A model generated the notes under the pieces. That model was not told the origin of the DNA, searched no databases, and saw nothing but the letters and a program-made list of their open reading frames with translations. From contig VZDJ01007753.1 in assembly GCA_008694505.1 (NCBI GenBank), positions 12,836,853 through 12,900,852 of the forward strand: DNA of 64,000 bases. Reading direction: 5' to 3'. A program made the position numbers and the translations under genes. The stretch comes from Cyanoderma ruficeps (lineage: Eukaryota > Chordata > Aves > Passeriformes > Timaliidae). Positions 39,557 to 53,269 of the stretch are shown here, one piece after another. The first letter of the stretch is position 1; the number at the start of each line of letters is the position of its first letter.

Positions 39557-40795
39557 GTGATGAATTGCATTTTCTTTTCTTCTTTGACTATTTTTCGGAC
39601 ATATCCATTTCCTAATGTGCATTACCACATGGCAGTCTATGTATTCATTCAGAAACATTTAAGAACACAACTGAGGGGCAAGAAAAAAATGCAGGTGGTT
39701 AAAGGTTACTGCTCAGACCAGTGCTGTTTACATTTATTCAGTTATATTCACAGTTATATTCAGTTAGGTTCAGAATTACCAAGCATGTTGTTATCGGTAA
39801 AAATAGCTTGGCAACGTGTTTGTTCTATCATTTCGACTAATAAGGAGAGTTCTTAAATCTCAAGGATGCCTAAAGGAGAGCTGATAGTAATAAAAATGTG
39901 TCAATTTACAGAATTTGAAAAATGTGAAAACTCAAACGCACATAGAAATGAGGAATACGTTAGAATTCTGAGAATATGCACATTTTCAAATTGAAATATT
40001 TCAGAACTTAGTTACTGAAAAGATTGATCAACCCTGTAAAGATTTTTCTCAGCTTCTTTGACGCATGCTCTGATTAGTCTCTTGGAATGAGGATGAGGGT
40101 TTAATATTCAGATTTTTAAGAACACAGCTCAGAGATGAAAAGTAATTTTAGCTGTTGTGGGTAAATGCCCACATAATTCAGAATTTAATTCAAGGGGCAT
40201 GCAGGAAAACCAGTGCTACATAGATATAGGTACACACTGTGGAAAGCAAGATGCCAAAATGGTTTTGTTATGAGATTAAAATAGAGAATTATACTGTCTT
40301 CATTTGGATATGAAAGATAGTTTTATTTTAAAAAAATCAGTGAGTTTTAATAGGCAAATTTTATTATCACTAAAAAAGCTTTGAGCTTAGATGTCAGTGG
40401 ATATCATTTTAGTTAAAATATTTACGCATTAAGGAAATAATTCCTTTTCTGTTTATGTAGCTGCCATCTACAAATTTTAGGGTTTTATTTGGGATTCTGA
40501 ATGGATCCAATTTCAATGGTACTGTTAAGGTTTCCTGCTTGCATATGCTAACTGATCTTCATCTTTAGAAGCTGATACTGGGTCAATGTTATTGAATATA
40601 GACACTAAAGTCTTAGTTATGATATTCAACTTGTATCCTATTGACATGTGAAAGGAATACATTTTCCAGAATATTTGTAAGGAAAAAGGACAAAGACTGT
40701 AAAAGAAAGGGGAAAGCCTATAGCTGTAAAGATGGTTTTCTTCTTTGGTAGATGGACAGGAACTAACTTGTTAGGCAAACTGTTTTAAAGTGCTT

Positions 40796-40830
40796 GTTGT
40801 TTGTTTGCTTGCTTGCTTGCTTGCTTGCTT
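40796..40830 (+). repeat. (GCTT)n microsatellite
   Basis: About seven GCTT units preceded by TTGTTTGTTT-like sequence. A minus-strand frame here encodes a KQAS repeat, which only reflects the microsatellite. Confidence 0.9.
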
Positions 40831-41606
40831 CTCCTAACTGGTGAGATAGATTTGATTGTGGTGTCAGGCAATCTCTTGTTGAGTTTATACTAGACCTATA
40901 TATGTGTCTGCAGGTGTCCCAGTGGAATTCAGAGTTGTACATCTCTCTGACATATGTCAACTTCTTCAAATACCAGGGAAAATACTTCGTTTCTTCCAGA
41001 AGAATTTTGACATTCTTTTCTTGTTTGGTCATTATGCAATGCTTGTCAGAACTTCAAGTTTGAGGGAATTATACCACACCTTCCTTCCCACACAGGTTAT
41101 GTGAACCCTCAACATTCTAGTCAGAGAATCATTCTGACAGTCCTGTGTTGTCAGTCATATCAAAATTCTCTTTATCATCAAGAATTGTATTTTATTATTT
41201 TTCTTCTCAGGCTCTTGGAGACAAACAAGTGAAATATTTCTCTAAATTCTTTCACACCTTATTGTGTTCCATACACTGAGTTCAAAATATATTTTTCTAC
41301 ATTCTTCTATTGTCAATTTTTTTGTGTTCCTGGCTGCTTCTCTGGAGGAAAGAAGTCAAGTGTGTCTGTCAAGTGCATTAAAATTGCAGCATTCTGCCCT
41401 GTTATCACTGTGCTGTTGGCTTCACCTGTCCTTTTTTTTCATGGAGTCACCAGCGGCTCTTGCTCACCTTCTTGCAAGAACTTCCATCAGATATCTCCTG
41501 AAATTTTCTGTTACATATTGCCAGGCAAGTTCTTCAGTAGGTGTCTTGCTGGGAGTCTAATACCTATTCAACAAGTTGAGTGTTTACCAGATTTTTTTTT
41601 TTTTTT

Positions 41607-41607
41607 N
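41607..41607. other. Ambiguous base (N) after a poly-T run
   Basis: A single unresolved base ends a T run (41592-41606), most likely a homopolymer-length sequencing problem. Confidence 0.99.
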
Positions 41608-42927
41608 AGTTTCAGCCTTTCTACATTTTCCTGGTGCTATTTTCTCTGTGGCCCCTGCCAACGATTCCCAACATTGTCTTTCAAGAAATATTAATCTACT
41701 CTCACTGTATGCAGAATTGCACTTCAATCACATGACTTACATGCATTTCTGCTGGCATGCACCACGTGCACCCAGCACCTCTCTCAACTGGCAAGAAAAG
41801 GACAACAGTACATCCAGCACTGATCACAGCTGTTGTTCCCTCCTCATTCATGCACATGGCACAGAATTACTCCTCTAGAGATGTGAGCATAGTTTCCCTT
41901 TGATCTACCTTTCTAGATGGAGATACTCCAAATTTCCACACAAAATTTCTCTACACTTGGTTTTCTGCCATTACAACACACTCCAGACACCTGATATTAA
42001 AATGACCCTCAAGGCTCAAGCTTTAAATTCTTCTAAGGGAAATGGTACACATATCTCTCTTAAGTAAACTATTCAGAATCACAGAAACCCAGACCATGAA
42101 AAGAAACAAATCAAAACAAAGCTCACCAAATCCCTTCATTTCCAAGAACAGTATTTGCAGGTGGGGGTCTCATAAAAAAAACATTTTATGTGGTCTCAAA
42201 AAAAAACATTTTAGTTATTCACCCATAATAGTCATTACTGATGTCCTTTGCTGTTGAGAGGCTTCACTGTAAGTCAAGTGGTAACATCTGCTAAGAACTG
42301 ATCATTCAGTTTCCAGGTTTGTAAAAAATAAGTAAATAGCAGCAGCCTAATGCAAGATTTTTGACACAGGGACCCCAGAGGTTTATTTCTTTTAGCCTTA
42401 CACTGTCCCACTTTAAGTTGGTTTACATATTAGTGAGTCTATAGTAGTCTTGATAGTGAGTCTTGAGGTATTCTTTTTAATCCTTAGGCTTGTTTGAATC
42501 ACTACTTACTTTGTCATTTTTTATCTTTATAGCGATACAATAAAAATCAAGGCTTAAAAATATGGCACATATTTTTTAACATGGGTACAAGCAACAGTAA
42601 TAAAGTAGGTAATAAGGAATATGCATACATCAAGACCTGAAGGTCTGTGGTCCGACAGAGTCACATCAAAGGTGGCCCATCCCTTTTCTCTCAACAGGAA
42701 CGCAGCAATAAAGATACCCAGAATGAGAAAATAAAGATGATGGGCAGCAGCCTTGCACAAGAATTATGGAGGATGAAAAATGCAAAACTGAGATCATAGT
42801 CATGCCATGACATCTTGACCCCCAGGGGTCATAAAATAGCTTGTCAAAATTGTGGTTTGTTGTGCTTGATCAAGACAAACCTAAGAGGCATCCCAAGGCC
42901 TCAGGAGCTACTGTCCCCTGTCCTCTG

Positions 42928-42981
42928 TGTCACACACACATGCACACACAGAGTCCTGAGCAGACCACACACACACACACA
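42928..42981 (+). repeat. Interrupted (CA)n microsatellite
   Basis: Two CA runs are separated by TGCACACACAGAGTCCTGAGC-like sequence; the second has about nine units. The region is potentially length-polymorphic. Confidence 0.9.
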
Positions 42982-44939
42982 TCTTGGTGCTTGTGACTAT
43001 GAGTGAATGTGTGAAATAGGAGTGAATGACTGCAAGTGACTGAAATCAGTTTCATTTAGAATAAATATAAGCATCCTCTTTCACAGTCCTGAACTTTATA
43101 ACACTGATTCTTATACTTCCAAGGCTGCCATTTATTAATGAGTTATGTCATGAGAATTTTCAAAATATTAGCACAAAGAAAGCATTCCAATGAACCCATG
43201 GGGCTTCCTGTCCTTGTAGGGAGGACTATCAACTGCAGTGAAGACAACAGTATGAAGCGGGACTAGAAAGTCTTTTTCCACTCCCCATTTTTGGGAAGTG
43301 TGTTCTTTTCCCCCCACAAAACCTCTACCTTCTGCCTCTTTCCTGGGAATCCACAGATAAGGCTCTGCTCTGTTTTAGCCCTTTCCTAAGGAGATGTAGT
43401 AAATCCACTAGCTGCTGCTGGGTGGAAGCACAGTTCTCTTTGCAGCCCTCTGCCTTTCCTCACCTGGGGCAGAGGAGGTATGTACTAGAATTGCCCCACA
43501 GAGAAAGACAAACTGTCTGGCAGAGGCAGAACAGAGCACAGCTCATCTGAACTACAGAGGACAATGCAAATCACACATCTGTTTTATAATACTGTAGTAT
43601 CTTAGTACTCAATCACTTTGACCCCAGTGGCAACATCGATATTTAGAAGGATAGTTTATCATACTGTTGGTAATTACTCATCACTGGTATCATTGCTAGA
43701 TGATTAAAAGGAATACATTTGTCTAGTTTATGTCCAAGATGAGCATTCTCATATCCTGGGAGTCAGTGGTCCATTCATCCCTCCAGAAGCAGTGAATTGA
43801 GTGTTGAGTAATCTGTCCTTTGAAATGTGTAAAGAATCTGTTAAGAGAGCACAAAATATGTTTAGCCAGCAGTACCAGCTGGATGTGAGCCCATCCAGGA
43901 TATACTCTGCTCAGCTGACAGACCCACATGAGGGTTAGTCTCTAACTCTCTCATGTCTCATTCTGCCTGTCATCAACGCCTTTGTTTCGCTCTGTAGGAG
44001 GGAAGGAAAAAGATATAACATAGGAACAATGCAGCGCCTGGTGGGTACAGAGCTAGGGAGGATTTGCAGGGTGGCAGGTATTTAATATGATATGCACACC
44101 ATGTTAGACAAGCTACTGAGCAGTAGGAAGTCCTTGTTATGCCATAAATTGCATCCTCACACCGAAAAGTAAATTACTTTATGGTCATCCCATCTGCCAG
44201 TCCTCTTCCTCTCGGAAGAAAGCTTTTTGGTTTCTTTTTTTTTTTTCCATTTTCTGTCTGCTGTAAGAATCAGCCTTGTGACTGGTACATGTCTTATGTG
44301 AAAACTGATTCAAATGTGTCTGCTGCTGCAACAAGAGAAAGTCCTGGTGTCTGCCACAAGAGAGTAAGTGGAGATGGAGACTGGATAGCAGAGCATGCCA
44401 ACACAGGGCAACAAAGGCTGGATGATCCACAATGGGAAAATGGGAAACCTTACTAGGTGCCCCATCTGCACTCTGAGTGAGTACACTGGCATTTAAATTC
44501 CTCCCATAGCAAGTGGGTGTTGGAGGGTAAAGGACCTTTACTTTTGGGGAGCCAGAACATTTTTTAAACATCCACATCTTTAAGTCTTCTTTTTGGAAGT
44601 CAACAACAGGGTTAACAATAAACATGTTTTAAAAAAACCCAAATTTGCTCTTCAACTCAGATCAGGAATGTGAAAAGCCTACTATTTTGCTGTCAGCAAA
44701 AATCAATGCCAGCCTTCAAAGGAACAAGTAGTAGCCTTGTTGTTGTTAGGTGATGATCTAAGGCAAGCCAAGCTTTCTAGAGAGAGATACAAGCTTTTGA
44801 TAAACCAAATAACACAGTTAGTCTATAGACATGCTTTGGGACTCACAGATCTCCAGAGCAGAAGATCAGACATGAACATGATCTTGGGTAGCCCAAAGCC
44901 TGTCGCTTACCGCAGTCACATCCTTTGGTCTAGCTAATG

Positions 44940-45870
44940 CTGTTTGGTCTCCCTCATCGGCCTGACCGAGGACAGCCGGGGCGGGAGCCCCGTCCCGGGT
45001 GGCTCAGCCTGGGACCGGAGGGCTCTGCGCGGCCGCCCCAGGGCGGTCCGGGCGCTCCCACACCGCTGCCCTGTGCCCCGGGCGGGGAGAGGCGCCGGGA
45101 GCCCGCCCGCCCGGCTCAGCCGCCGCCGTGCTGAATGAAGGGCAGCATCCCGCGGCACCCGCCCCCAGCGCCCTCTCCTCCCGGGAAGGCAGCGGGGAGC
45201 CCGGCCCGGCAGTCTCACAGCGCCGCATCTCCCGGTCACCCCCGTCCTTGTGGGCGCCCACAGGCCCCCCCGGCCCGCAGCGCCCAGGGGCGCCGGCGCC
45301 TCCCGGAGGCCGCCCGGGCTGCGGCGGTGACAGGGGCTCCAAGCCCCTCGCCCCGCCGCCCCCTCCCCTTCCCCGCTCCCTCCCGCCCCCGGGCCCTCCT
45401 CCCGTCACTGATTCGGCGCCGGAGCCCCGGGTGCCCGAGGCCCCCTCCCAGCCCCGGCCCCCGCCGCCGCCGCGGCTCCCGAGCTGTCAGTGCGCAGGCA
45501 GCGCCGCGGCCCCGCTCCGCACCGCGCTCCGCACCGCGCTCAGACCCCGCCGCCGCGGAGCCGCCGCCGCGGGGCGCAGCAGGTACCGTGCCGGGGGAGC
45601 CGCCGCCGGTGGGGCCGGGCTGCACCTGCAGGGCCGGGCTTTGAGACGGGATCCCCCGCTCGGATAGGGGCGATGGGAGCGGGGCCGCGGGCGGGCCTGG
45701 CCCCGGCGGTTCCTGAGGGGTGGCCGGCGGTGCGGAGCGGAGGGACCGTCGGGGCTCTGGCGGCGGCCGCCGCGGTCCTGGAGAAGGGGGGCTGCGCTCG
45801 GGGCACCCTGCGGTGGCCCTCGGGGCGGCGGGCAGGGCGTGGGCGGCCGCCCGGGCGGGCTGAGCTCCCT
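44940..45870. promoter_or_regulatory. CpG island, probable promoter and first non-coding exon
   Basis: This stretch switches abruptly from AT-rich flanks to very GC-rich, CpG-dense DNA with many GC-box (GGGCGG-like) motifs, for example near 45076 on the plus strand, and runs of CCGCCG. There is no obvious TATA box inside it, as is usual for CpG-island promoters. It returns to AT-rich sequence by about 45900. The long open frames on both strands here (up to 296 codons on the minus strand) are proline/arginine/alanine-rich by-products of the composition, not proteins. No other recognised gene lies between it and the C1QTNF4 coding exon 18 kb downstream, so it is the best candidate for that gene's promoter. 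It could instead serve a gene or long non-coding RNA to the left on the minus strand, or be bidirectional. Confidence 0.8.
45583..45588 (+). promoter_or_regulatory. Candidate splice donor in the CpG island
   Basis: The sequence GCAG|GTACCG places a GT donor at 45583-45584 after a GC-rich stretch that could be a non-coding first exon. The match to the consensus is moderate (CAG|GTA is good, CCG is weak). If used, it would define an intron of about 17.9 kb up to 63458. This is inference from position and motif only; no transcript evidence is available. Confidence 0.3.
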
Positions 45871-48800
45871 CTGTTCCCACCGAGCGGCTGGACAATAGCG
45901 GGAAATGCCCGAGTTTCGCACCTATCATTCCCAATATTAAATGTCTGTAGAGTTTATGTGGGAAAGGGTATAAAATTTTGTCCCCACTTGTCATGGAGAC
46001 GAGGTAGGAAAACCTTCCAAGGACTCGCCATGGTGAAGAGCATCCTGGCAAATTCCCACAGGGACAGTTTCTCAGGTGGGAAATAGCATTAATCTTGCAT
46101 GGATCTTTGGTTTCTCGGTGGAACAAAGTCCCGAGGGTTTTTCCAAGGAAAGCATATGCAACTGATTCTGTTATGTGTGGTTTTCTGATAGATAATATGA
46201 TTTAATCCTCTGTGTACTTGGCCATCCCATTGTCGTCTCCTCAACCCACTCTGTGAAAGCTCCCGGAGAAGTAGGTCAGTATCTCCAGATGATGTTTCTA
46301 TTAGACACTGGTGAGTTTCTGCGCTGCCGGCTGACTAGAAGGCAGCACTGTGACCCTTCCGTTTATGCACATACTGAATGAGCCGAGCTTCAATTATTCA
46401 TTCTGATGCTATTGCAACCTTCTGCAGTTTCTCTTCTCCAGGGACATGATGTGTAACAAGAGTTTGAAACATTTCGCCAGTGAGGCTGCAGTCCTATCTT
46501 GGCATATGGCAGCTGTTTGCTTGTCTAGCCATTTTTAAGGGTTAATTTGTAGCACTAGGAGGTATGTCAAGGAAGAATGAAGATTCCCAGTAGAGCAGAG
46601 TTACCCTGTGCATTCCTTCTGTTTCCCTCTAAAAAGCTATACTTCAAAGTGCTGAATGGTTTGTGACTAGGCTCTACAGATGAGGTTTGTATTTTCTGTC
46701 TGAAAGAAGCAATGCCATCAGAGGGCATTTGGTTACCAGAATGGTTTACCATGGCTTCGATATAGAATTGGTTTAAATCTGATAATTTGTTGGTGTTGTA
46801 GACATTTGCTGTTTTGTAGATGAAGAAACAGATGCAGAAATAAAATACATCGGAACCAGAGATTTGGTGCCAAACCTCAGAAATCCTTTGTTGTTATTTA
46901 TGTTTTAGTTGTGTTGTTGTTGTTTATATTTTACTTGTGTAATCATCTATCCATTGTGCTGTCCTCTCCATTCATAAACTGCGAACCATTCATATTTTCC
47001 AAATACAGAAGAGTGAGGCCACAATGGCAGCAGCTATACTTGTGAAAAAACAGGATAACTATCCTGTGACCTGTAGTCATGTAGTGTATGATAGCTTTTA
47101 TAGTCTCCATTTTAATAAAAGATGTATTTTGGAAGAGCAGCAAGGCTGCCTGTTCATCACCAGCTCTTGGAAGACTTACTCTTGTATAAAATAGTAACCT
47201 ACATGAAGACAGGCACACAGAGAAAAATGATATGTCGGAGGTGTAAACAGACAAGATAGTTTGAACCTTCTGTGCAGAGCACCCTGTAATGTGAAGACCA
47301 AAAGAAAAAGAGGCCAGTGCTAGCAGAAAGTGGACAGGCAGTGAGGCTCTGAGTGATCACTGTCATTGTGCCAGAATTTCACCTATCCTTATGGTGAAGG
47401 CAGAAAGCAATGAAATGAACCGGTACTGGTAGTGACAGTAGATTTCCAAGGAGGTGAGTACCTCTGAGAATAAAGTATTTTCAGCTGAAAAACGTCTCCC
47501 TCCAAGAGATACTCATTTCTGCATTAACTTTTAGACAAAAGAATAGAGAAAAAATAGGGTTTAAAATTGCTATAGTCATACAGATGCTGAAGTCTAGGGC
47601 TTTGTTATCAGCGTCTGAGGTCACATGTTAGGATTTGGTGGGTTTTGCTCCTGAACTCTTCCATGCAGCCACCTTTTTAAATCGCCAAAATATGAAGCAT
47701 GAATTCTACTCCAAAGTGCACAGTTAAGGAAAATGATGTTCCACTGAATTACAGTTTACTGACTAGTCTATAGCAGTGAGGTTCTTTGTACTGTCTTGGC
47801 AGACAAATTAAGGCTTGACAATTTCATTGTTCATCTTACAATATTTGAAATACTCTGGCTCTAATTTTCACCCAGTAGAAATTAAAAGCCTCTTACTTCT
47901 TATTTGGCACTCAGAAATTTAGTCTAAATCCCGTTGGCCAACCAATCCAAGCAGAAGTAAAGTCAGGACTTTTGTTTTTCCTTTCAGCTTTTCTGTACCT
48001 TTTGCTTTGACCTTGTCCTAGATAAGGAAGTTTGTGTGATGTTCAAAGAAGATAAGCCAGTATTACAACTGTTGCATTGCTACTACAACAATGTGCTGCT
48101 GGTGCTCTGTGAATACCAAGTCTACCCCTGTGTTCTTTCTTGTCCCTGTAAAGCTGCTCTCTAGTTGCATGCTTCCTCCAGACAGGTTAGAGAACAAAGG
48201 AGGAATTCCTGCTGCATCTAATCAAAGGTCTGAGGTTTCCAGCAGAGGTAATGCTGCCAGAATCAGATGATCACAGAGCAAGCAGTAAGTGACTACTCCA
48301 GGGGCTAATAACTGATTACTAGGGCCCCATTGGGAAACAGGGAAAATTTATAATTTCTCCTTCTTTACCCTCCAGCTGGTTAATTCGCACCGTGCATGTT
48401 TGCTGCTGTGCCGGGGCCTCAGTCACAGTGCCAGGAAAACTGTCCATATTGGGTTAAGGAATCTGGGGGCACTGTGGTAATGACTACTGGAATAAGAGTC
48501 AGGGCTAGATGAGGGAGTTAAGCCTCTGTTGTTAGGAGGAATATCAGATCATCTTTATTCCAATGTACACAAAGGCTTACTGTCTGCGATGTGCCTGCTT
48601 GTGACCATCATGGCTGGTGTTTAAGCTCCAAGGAAAAGATCCTGCAGTCATTGGTCAAGAGCAAAGTAGATGTTCAGTCTTTTGAAATCGACCAGCTGCC
48701 TTGGTGCTGCCCTTGAAGCCTATGCTGCTGTTGTAACTACAGTGAATGCCATAAATTAGGACATTTCTGTCATATCCCTAAATCTATGAAGAGAAATGGT

Positions 48801-49182
48801 CACATCTTTCCCAATTATTTTGTCAGTATTCCAGCAAGTTCTAAAAAAATTGGCTTTTGTTCAGTTTACATATTAAAGGCTATTTGTAGAATAGGAATGA
48901 GAGATTTCATTTGGGGTTTGGGTTTTTTTAATGTAAAAATTGAGATTCTTGACTATGGTTGCACGTTAGTAGCAAATACTTGTTTTGGTGAGGCATGGGG
49001 CATAGCAGGTGAAAGAGGCTATAAACTGAGTAAACATGATTATCTGAACAGGCAGATCTTCTTTAAATATCTGAAGATTGAGAGCTCAGATGCTCATATG
49101 CTTTTAGTATGTGCCAGTCCATCAGAGAGGCCACAAGTTGCTTAACACACAGTAAGAGGCCACACAGTAGCTGCAATTGGGG
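45871..49182. other. Presumed first-intron sequence; no gene seen
   Basis: Right of the CpG island the sequence turns AT-rich with no recognised repeat. A TATA-like GGGTATAAAATTTTG lies at 45966-45980, just outside the island. If the island is the C1QTNF4 promoter, this is intron. Confidence 0.45.
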
Positions 49183-50085
49183 TGTCCTTGATCTGCTTCT
49201 ATTCAGTGTTTTCTTAGTGGACCTGAATGGTAATATAAGGAGTGGGTATATCCCATTTTCCAGGGACATAAAACAGAGACACTTGAAATATGCTGGAGGA
49301 AAATACTAGAATTCAAAATTTTTTCAATAATTTGGAAGACCTTCTAGGAAAAGAACTGAATGAAATTCAGTGGGGATAAATGCAAAGTACTACAATAAGG
49401 CAGAAATTACCAACCAGATAAGCACAAGCCAGAAGTAAATGACTAGGTTGTAACTCCACGGAAAAGAATCTGTAATGATAGATCACAAGCTGAACATGAG
49501 TCAATGTCATGCTGTTGCAAATAAAGGCAAACATCTTGGTCGGATATGTAAAAGACATGGAAGCCTGGAAGACGTGAAGCAATCCTTCTGCTCTGAGGCC
49601 AAAGCCTCAGCTTGAGGGCTGTGCTAAGTTTTGCTTGTTGCACTTTGAGACAGGTGCAATTCAATCAGAGGGAGTCCAGAGGAGGGCAGCAGGACTCATC
49701 AAAGGTCAGAAGAATGTCAGCTGCAAGATGATTTGAAATAACTGTAATTTTTGGACCAGAAATTTACAGGGCAATATAACAGTCTTCAGACAAAAAATAG
49801 AGAAGGGAATGATCTTTTCTTTGGGCTCGTGGTGGATGGAGCAGAAAGCAAGAAGCATCACAAAGGATGACTATTTTAAATGACAAAAATAATTTTCTAG
49901 GACCTAGGATAATAAAAACAGTTGAATATTTGATATAGGGAGGTTCTGAAGACGTTTTGAAGAACAGGTTAGACCATTATCTGTGAAGAATCAAATCAGG
50001 CTAGTGATCCTATAATGGGAAAGCACCTTGGACTGTTCAGTGTCTTAAGTTCTCCTCTAGACTATTCTTCTATCATTTTATGGAG
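49183..50085 (+). mobile_element. Old CR1 LINE with decayed RT region
   Basis: This is a degraded CR1 of an older subfamily. Recognisable landmarks are TTGATCTGCTTCTATTCAGT at the left, GGGGATAAATGCAAAGTACT near 49372, GATCACAAGCTGAACATGAG near 49481, a block around CAGAGGGAGTCCAGAGGAGG near 49666, and a 3' end near AGACTATTCTTCTATCATTT. Many indels and stops interrupt the former reverse transcriptase frame. Divergence from young CR1 copies in this window is visibly greater, so it inserted earlier. Confidence 0.82.
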
Positions 50086-53000
50086 GTGATCATTTTATGT
50101 GAATGAAATGAAAGAAGTCATTTGGCCCTGTTCTGATGTTTGTCTGATATCCAGGGGTAGCACAGCACTAAGACAACAGACCATCTCTTTCTGAAAAGAG
50201 CCTGAAAGAAGAGTAAGAGCTTACTAGAAGACAGTTAGAAGAGGTCTCTGTTTTTGGAAGAAAAGGGGAGGAATGGAACGTTCTGATTTTCTGGGACCAG
50301 ATGCTTTATTGAGTCTATGAATTCTGAAAACAGTACTATGGAATAAGAAAAATTAATCAAGATTAGCAGTTAGTAAAATTATCTGAACTGAAAATACAAC
50401 CTCTTCTAGTATTTTTTTCCTTGAATGAAAGAAAAGTGTTTATTTTAGTCCAAAAATGGTTTTTAGAGGTAAAATGAAATAAAATGATGGAATTTAGAAC
50501 AGGAATAAAATAAATCATAGTCCTATGATTTTTATTTTTAGGCATTCATTCAGGGAGAGAAAATCTAGGTCCTGTAGTATTCATGGTTTAACATATATTG
50601 TTTAATATAAATGGAACAGACAGTCCCCTGTGCATGGTGAAAAATCCTGGATCTCTGTGAGGAGACAGGTAGAAAGAAAAAAGAGAGCAATGATCAACAC
50701 TTTCAGATGCTGAAGTGGTGGCTGCACATAAGATCCTGAATAGAACACATTCTGAGTCCAACCAAATAATTTTTTAATCCTCTAAGGGAGAGGGATTTTT
50801 CTCTCTCCTCAGGCTTTAGACCTTTTCACTCAGACAAAAAGAAAAGCTCTTAAAGAAGTTAAAGACACACTGGGAGGGGTGGAAGTTGTTTTTATACCAA
50901 GTGGGCAATAGGGAATTTTTTCTGTGAAAACAAGTACTCTCTAGGACTGAAAGGCTGCAAAGCAGCTGCTGGAAAGAATCTGTGTTGAATGAACAAGACA
51001 AGGAGAAAATGAAGAGTTCAGCTGCACTTTTTAGTAGCCTGTTTTCATGGGGCTGTTGCTCAGTGAACATGTTAGCATAATAATCTCTTGTAATTTAAAC
51101 ACTCTTACACTGGAATTATCCATAAATTGATGGAAATCCTCATTTTTTATTTACTCTGGGACACATGAGCACAAACTAGGACACTATATAAGCAGTGATG
51201 GATTTTTTTTTTCCCCCCTCCCCCCATCTTCCATTACTGCTGGAACACCTTGGGAAAAATAATTATATGCCTAGAAAGCCAGCCACTTGATGCCCCAGAT
51301 ATTTCAAAGTGAATTCACATCCCTTCCACCCAAGGACTGAGCAGTGCTTGACATCAGCTTGTACTCCTTTGCCTGAGTTTATTTCATCATTCCTCTTCCC
51401 ATCCTTGCTTTTACTGTCTTTATTCTCAGATGAGTGTATGAAACAGTCTTTATTTGAGAGGCACAAAGGGTATCCAAAAGAAGGCTTACTGTGATCCAGT
51501 GCTAAAGGAAATTTAGGTTTGGAACAAGGTGGTTGTGGAAGGAGACAAAGCAAATACAGCTAATGTAAAAAAAAATTCTATTTTTAATATTAGGAGGAGA
51601 CAACAAGGTGAGGGGGTTATTCTCCAGGAAACTTGTGAGGAAATCTGAGACAGACTGTGCAGAAAAACAGTGAATGCTGGAGGGGGTTCTGCAGATGGTA
51701 AATGTTTCTCCTGGTGGAGAATGTTGGTAATTAGCTTGAAAAAGAGAGGTGCTAGACAGAAGTAGCTACAAGGAAGGTAGGGGACTGAAAGAATTTGAAT
51801 AGAGGAAGCACTGTCTTGGAATACAAACTAAATATGAATGTTTGGGTTTAGGGTGCATGACTAGAATTTCTCAGTGTGGCTGTGAGGAAATTGTGTAGGC
51901 TGTTGCAAACGGCCCTTCTTTCAGTATGAGCTGCGTATTTAGTGCAAAGTAATGCTATCCAAGCCTGCTTTAAATGAAGCCCCTGCATAGCAGGGTTCAG
52001 AGCAGCCATATCCTTCATGTTCTTTATACTATGTCCAACTAGAATCTAAAAGTCAGGTAAAACCTGCCAATGCATTACTGCAGTTGTTATTTCAGTATTT
52101 CAACAAAATTCTTTTCCTATAAGCAAAATCAGAGGCATCAGCTTCAAGCTGTCAGAGGCAATTTTGCCTGGGAGGAAACTGGCTGGTCACGGAGATGAGC
52201 CGGGAATCTGCGAGCACTGACAGGCACTGAGCGCTTCCTCTCTGTGAGTGAGGAGCTGATGAGTGAACAGCAGTGCCCAGCGGCGCTTTGCGATGGCAAT
52301 GCCAAAGCCTTTCACCAGCAGCTCCCCGCTGCTGATGGAGTTTTGCAGAAATGGTCACACAAGCATTTCTGCTGCCATTATGAGGGGACTGACATTTTTT
52401 AAATACTGGAAGCAATATAAAGCTAGAAAGCAGATACTGGAAAAACCTTGTAAAGGGGTGTGTGTATTGAGGGCATTGTTCAGGAATGCTTCTCTCTGTC
52501 CCTCCATCCAGGGCCTTAGATTCTGCCATGTGGGCGGGCAGCACCTCTGTGTAAGATTGTCACAGAAAAATCCAGGTTCAAAAACTTGTGAAGTGAAAAC
52601 TTGATTTATGCAGGGTGTTGGGGAGGAACTTCACAGTTCCTGTTGAAAAATATGACAAGCTGATTAAATCAATGGACCAAAATATACTCAATGTCTTAAA
52701 AGTGGAAGCAGAAACTATGATTTTCCTGAAGATATCAAATATCAATTCACAGCCTTGGGTTGCCTCGTTTGCAACAGCTATAGCCTTCTGAGAAATAATT
52801 GCTAGTAAAATGGCTAAAAAATTTGAAAGGGCTCAGGTTCCAGCTGTCTATAGATCTTCCTCAGAGAGGTCTCGTCACAAGGGATTTGGCAGTGTAGTTC
52901 CCCACTGAAAATGGGAAACTACACGTTGCTGGTTGTGAAATGTCAGTATTAATAAGCATGACAATTACCAACCCTGCTGATTTACGTTGCTGCTTTTAAT

Positions 53001-53269
53001 TGTGTATCTGTAGATATAAAAGAAAGAGTGCTAGTGGACCAGGTATTGGATAAACCTGATTCATTAAAAGCCATTGACATTAAAGGTCACTATATGTATT
53101 GAAGAATTTCAATGTTCATCAAGAACTTCTGTTCCATACCAGGGGAAGTTCCTATCTCAAGGTATCTCACCTGTCTGGTGACAAAAATTAGGGTAGTCCC
53201 AGGCAGTGATTATTCTTTCAATGATTGTTTCTTGATCTGTCTACCAATTCACTGGGTACAAAGGCAACA
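50086..53269. other. Presumed intron; no gene seen
   Basis: AT-rich, with a T/C run near 51201-51225. Frames of 130 and 113 codons near 52152-52604 overlap on opposite strands, and neither has a motif. Confidence 0.5.

Larger units (their letters stand above)
33701..44939. other. Non-coding, AT-rich; no gene seen
   Basis: It contains the palindrome/duplication at 33849-33916, GCTT and CA microsatellites, a near-duplicate A-rich segment at about 42163-42213, two ambiguous bases and one weak exon-like segment. The longest frames (138 codons at 39440, 146 codons at 44185 on the minus strand) show no domain. Confidence 0.6.

Noticed and set aside
44185..44625. 146-codon minus-strand open frame just left of the CpG island
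   Set aside because: It could have been a divergent gene sharing the island, but it has a lysine-rich patch from a poly-T tract, no domain, and the opposite strand also gives a frame.
44999..45667. 222-codon plus-strand open frame in the CpG island
   Set aside because: Proline-rich low-complexity translation overlapping other frames of equal quality. It runs through the candidate donor site.
45236..46126. 296-codon minus-strand open frame across the CpG island
   Set aside because: Several long frames overlap here on both strands, all rich in P, R, A and G. This is what CpG-dense DNA produces by chance; no domain or conserved motif is visible.
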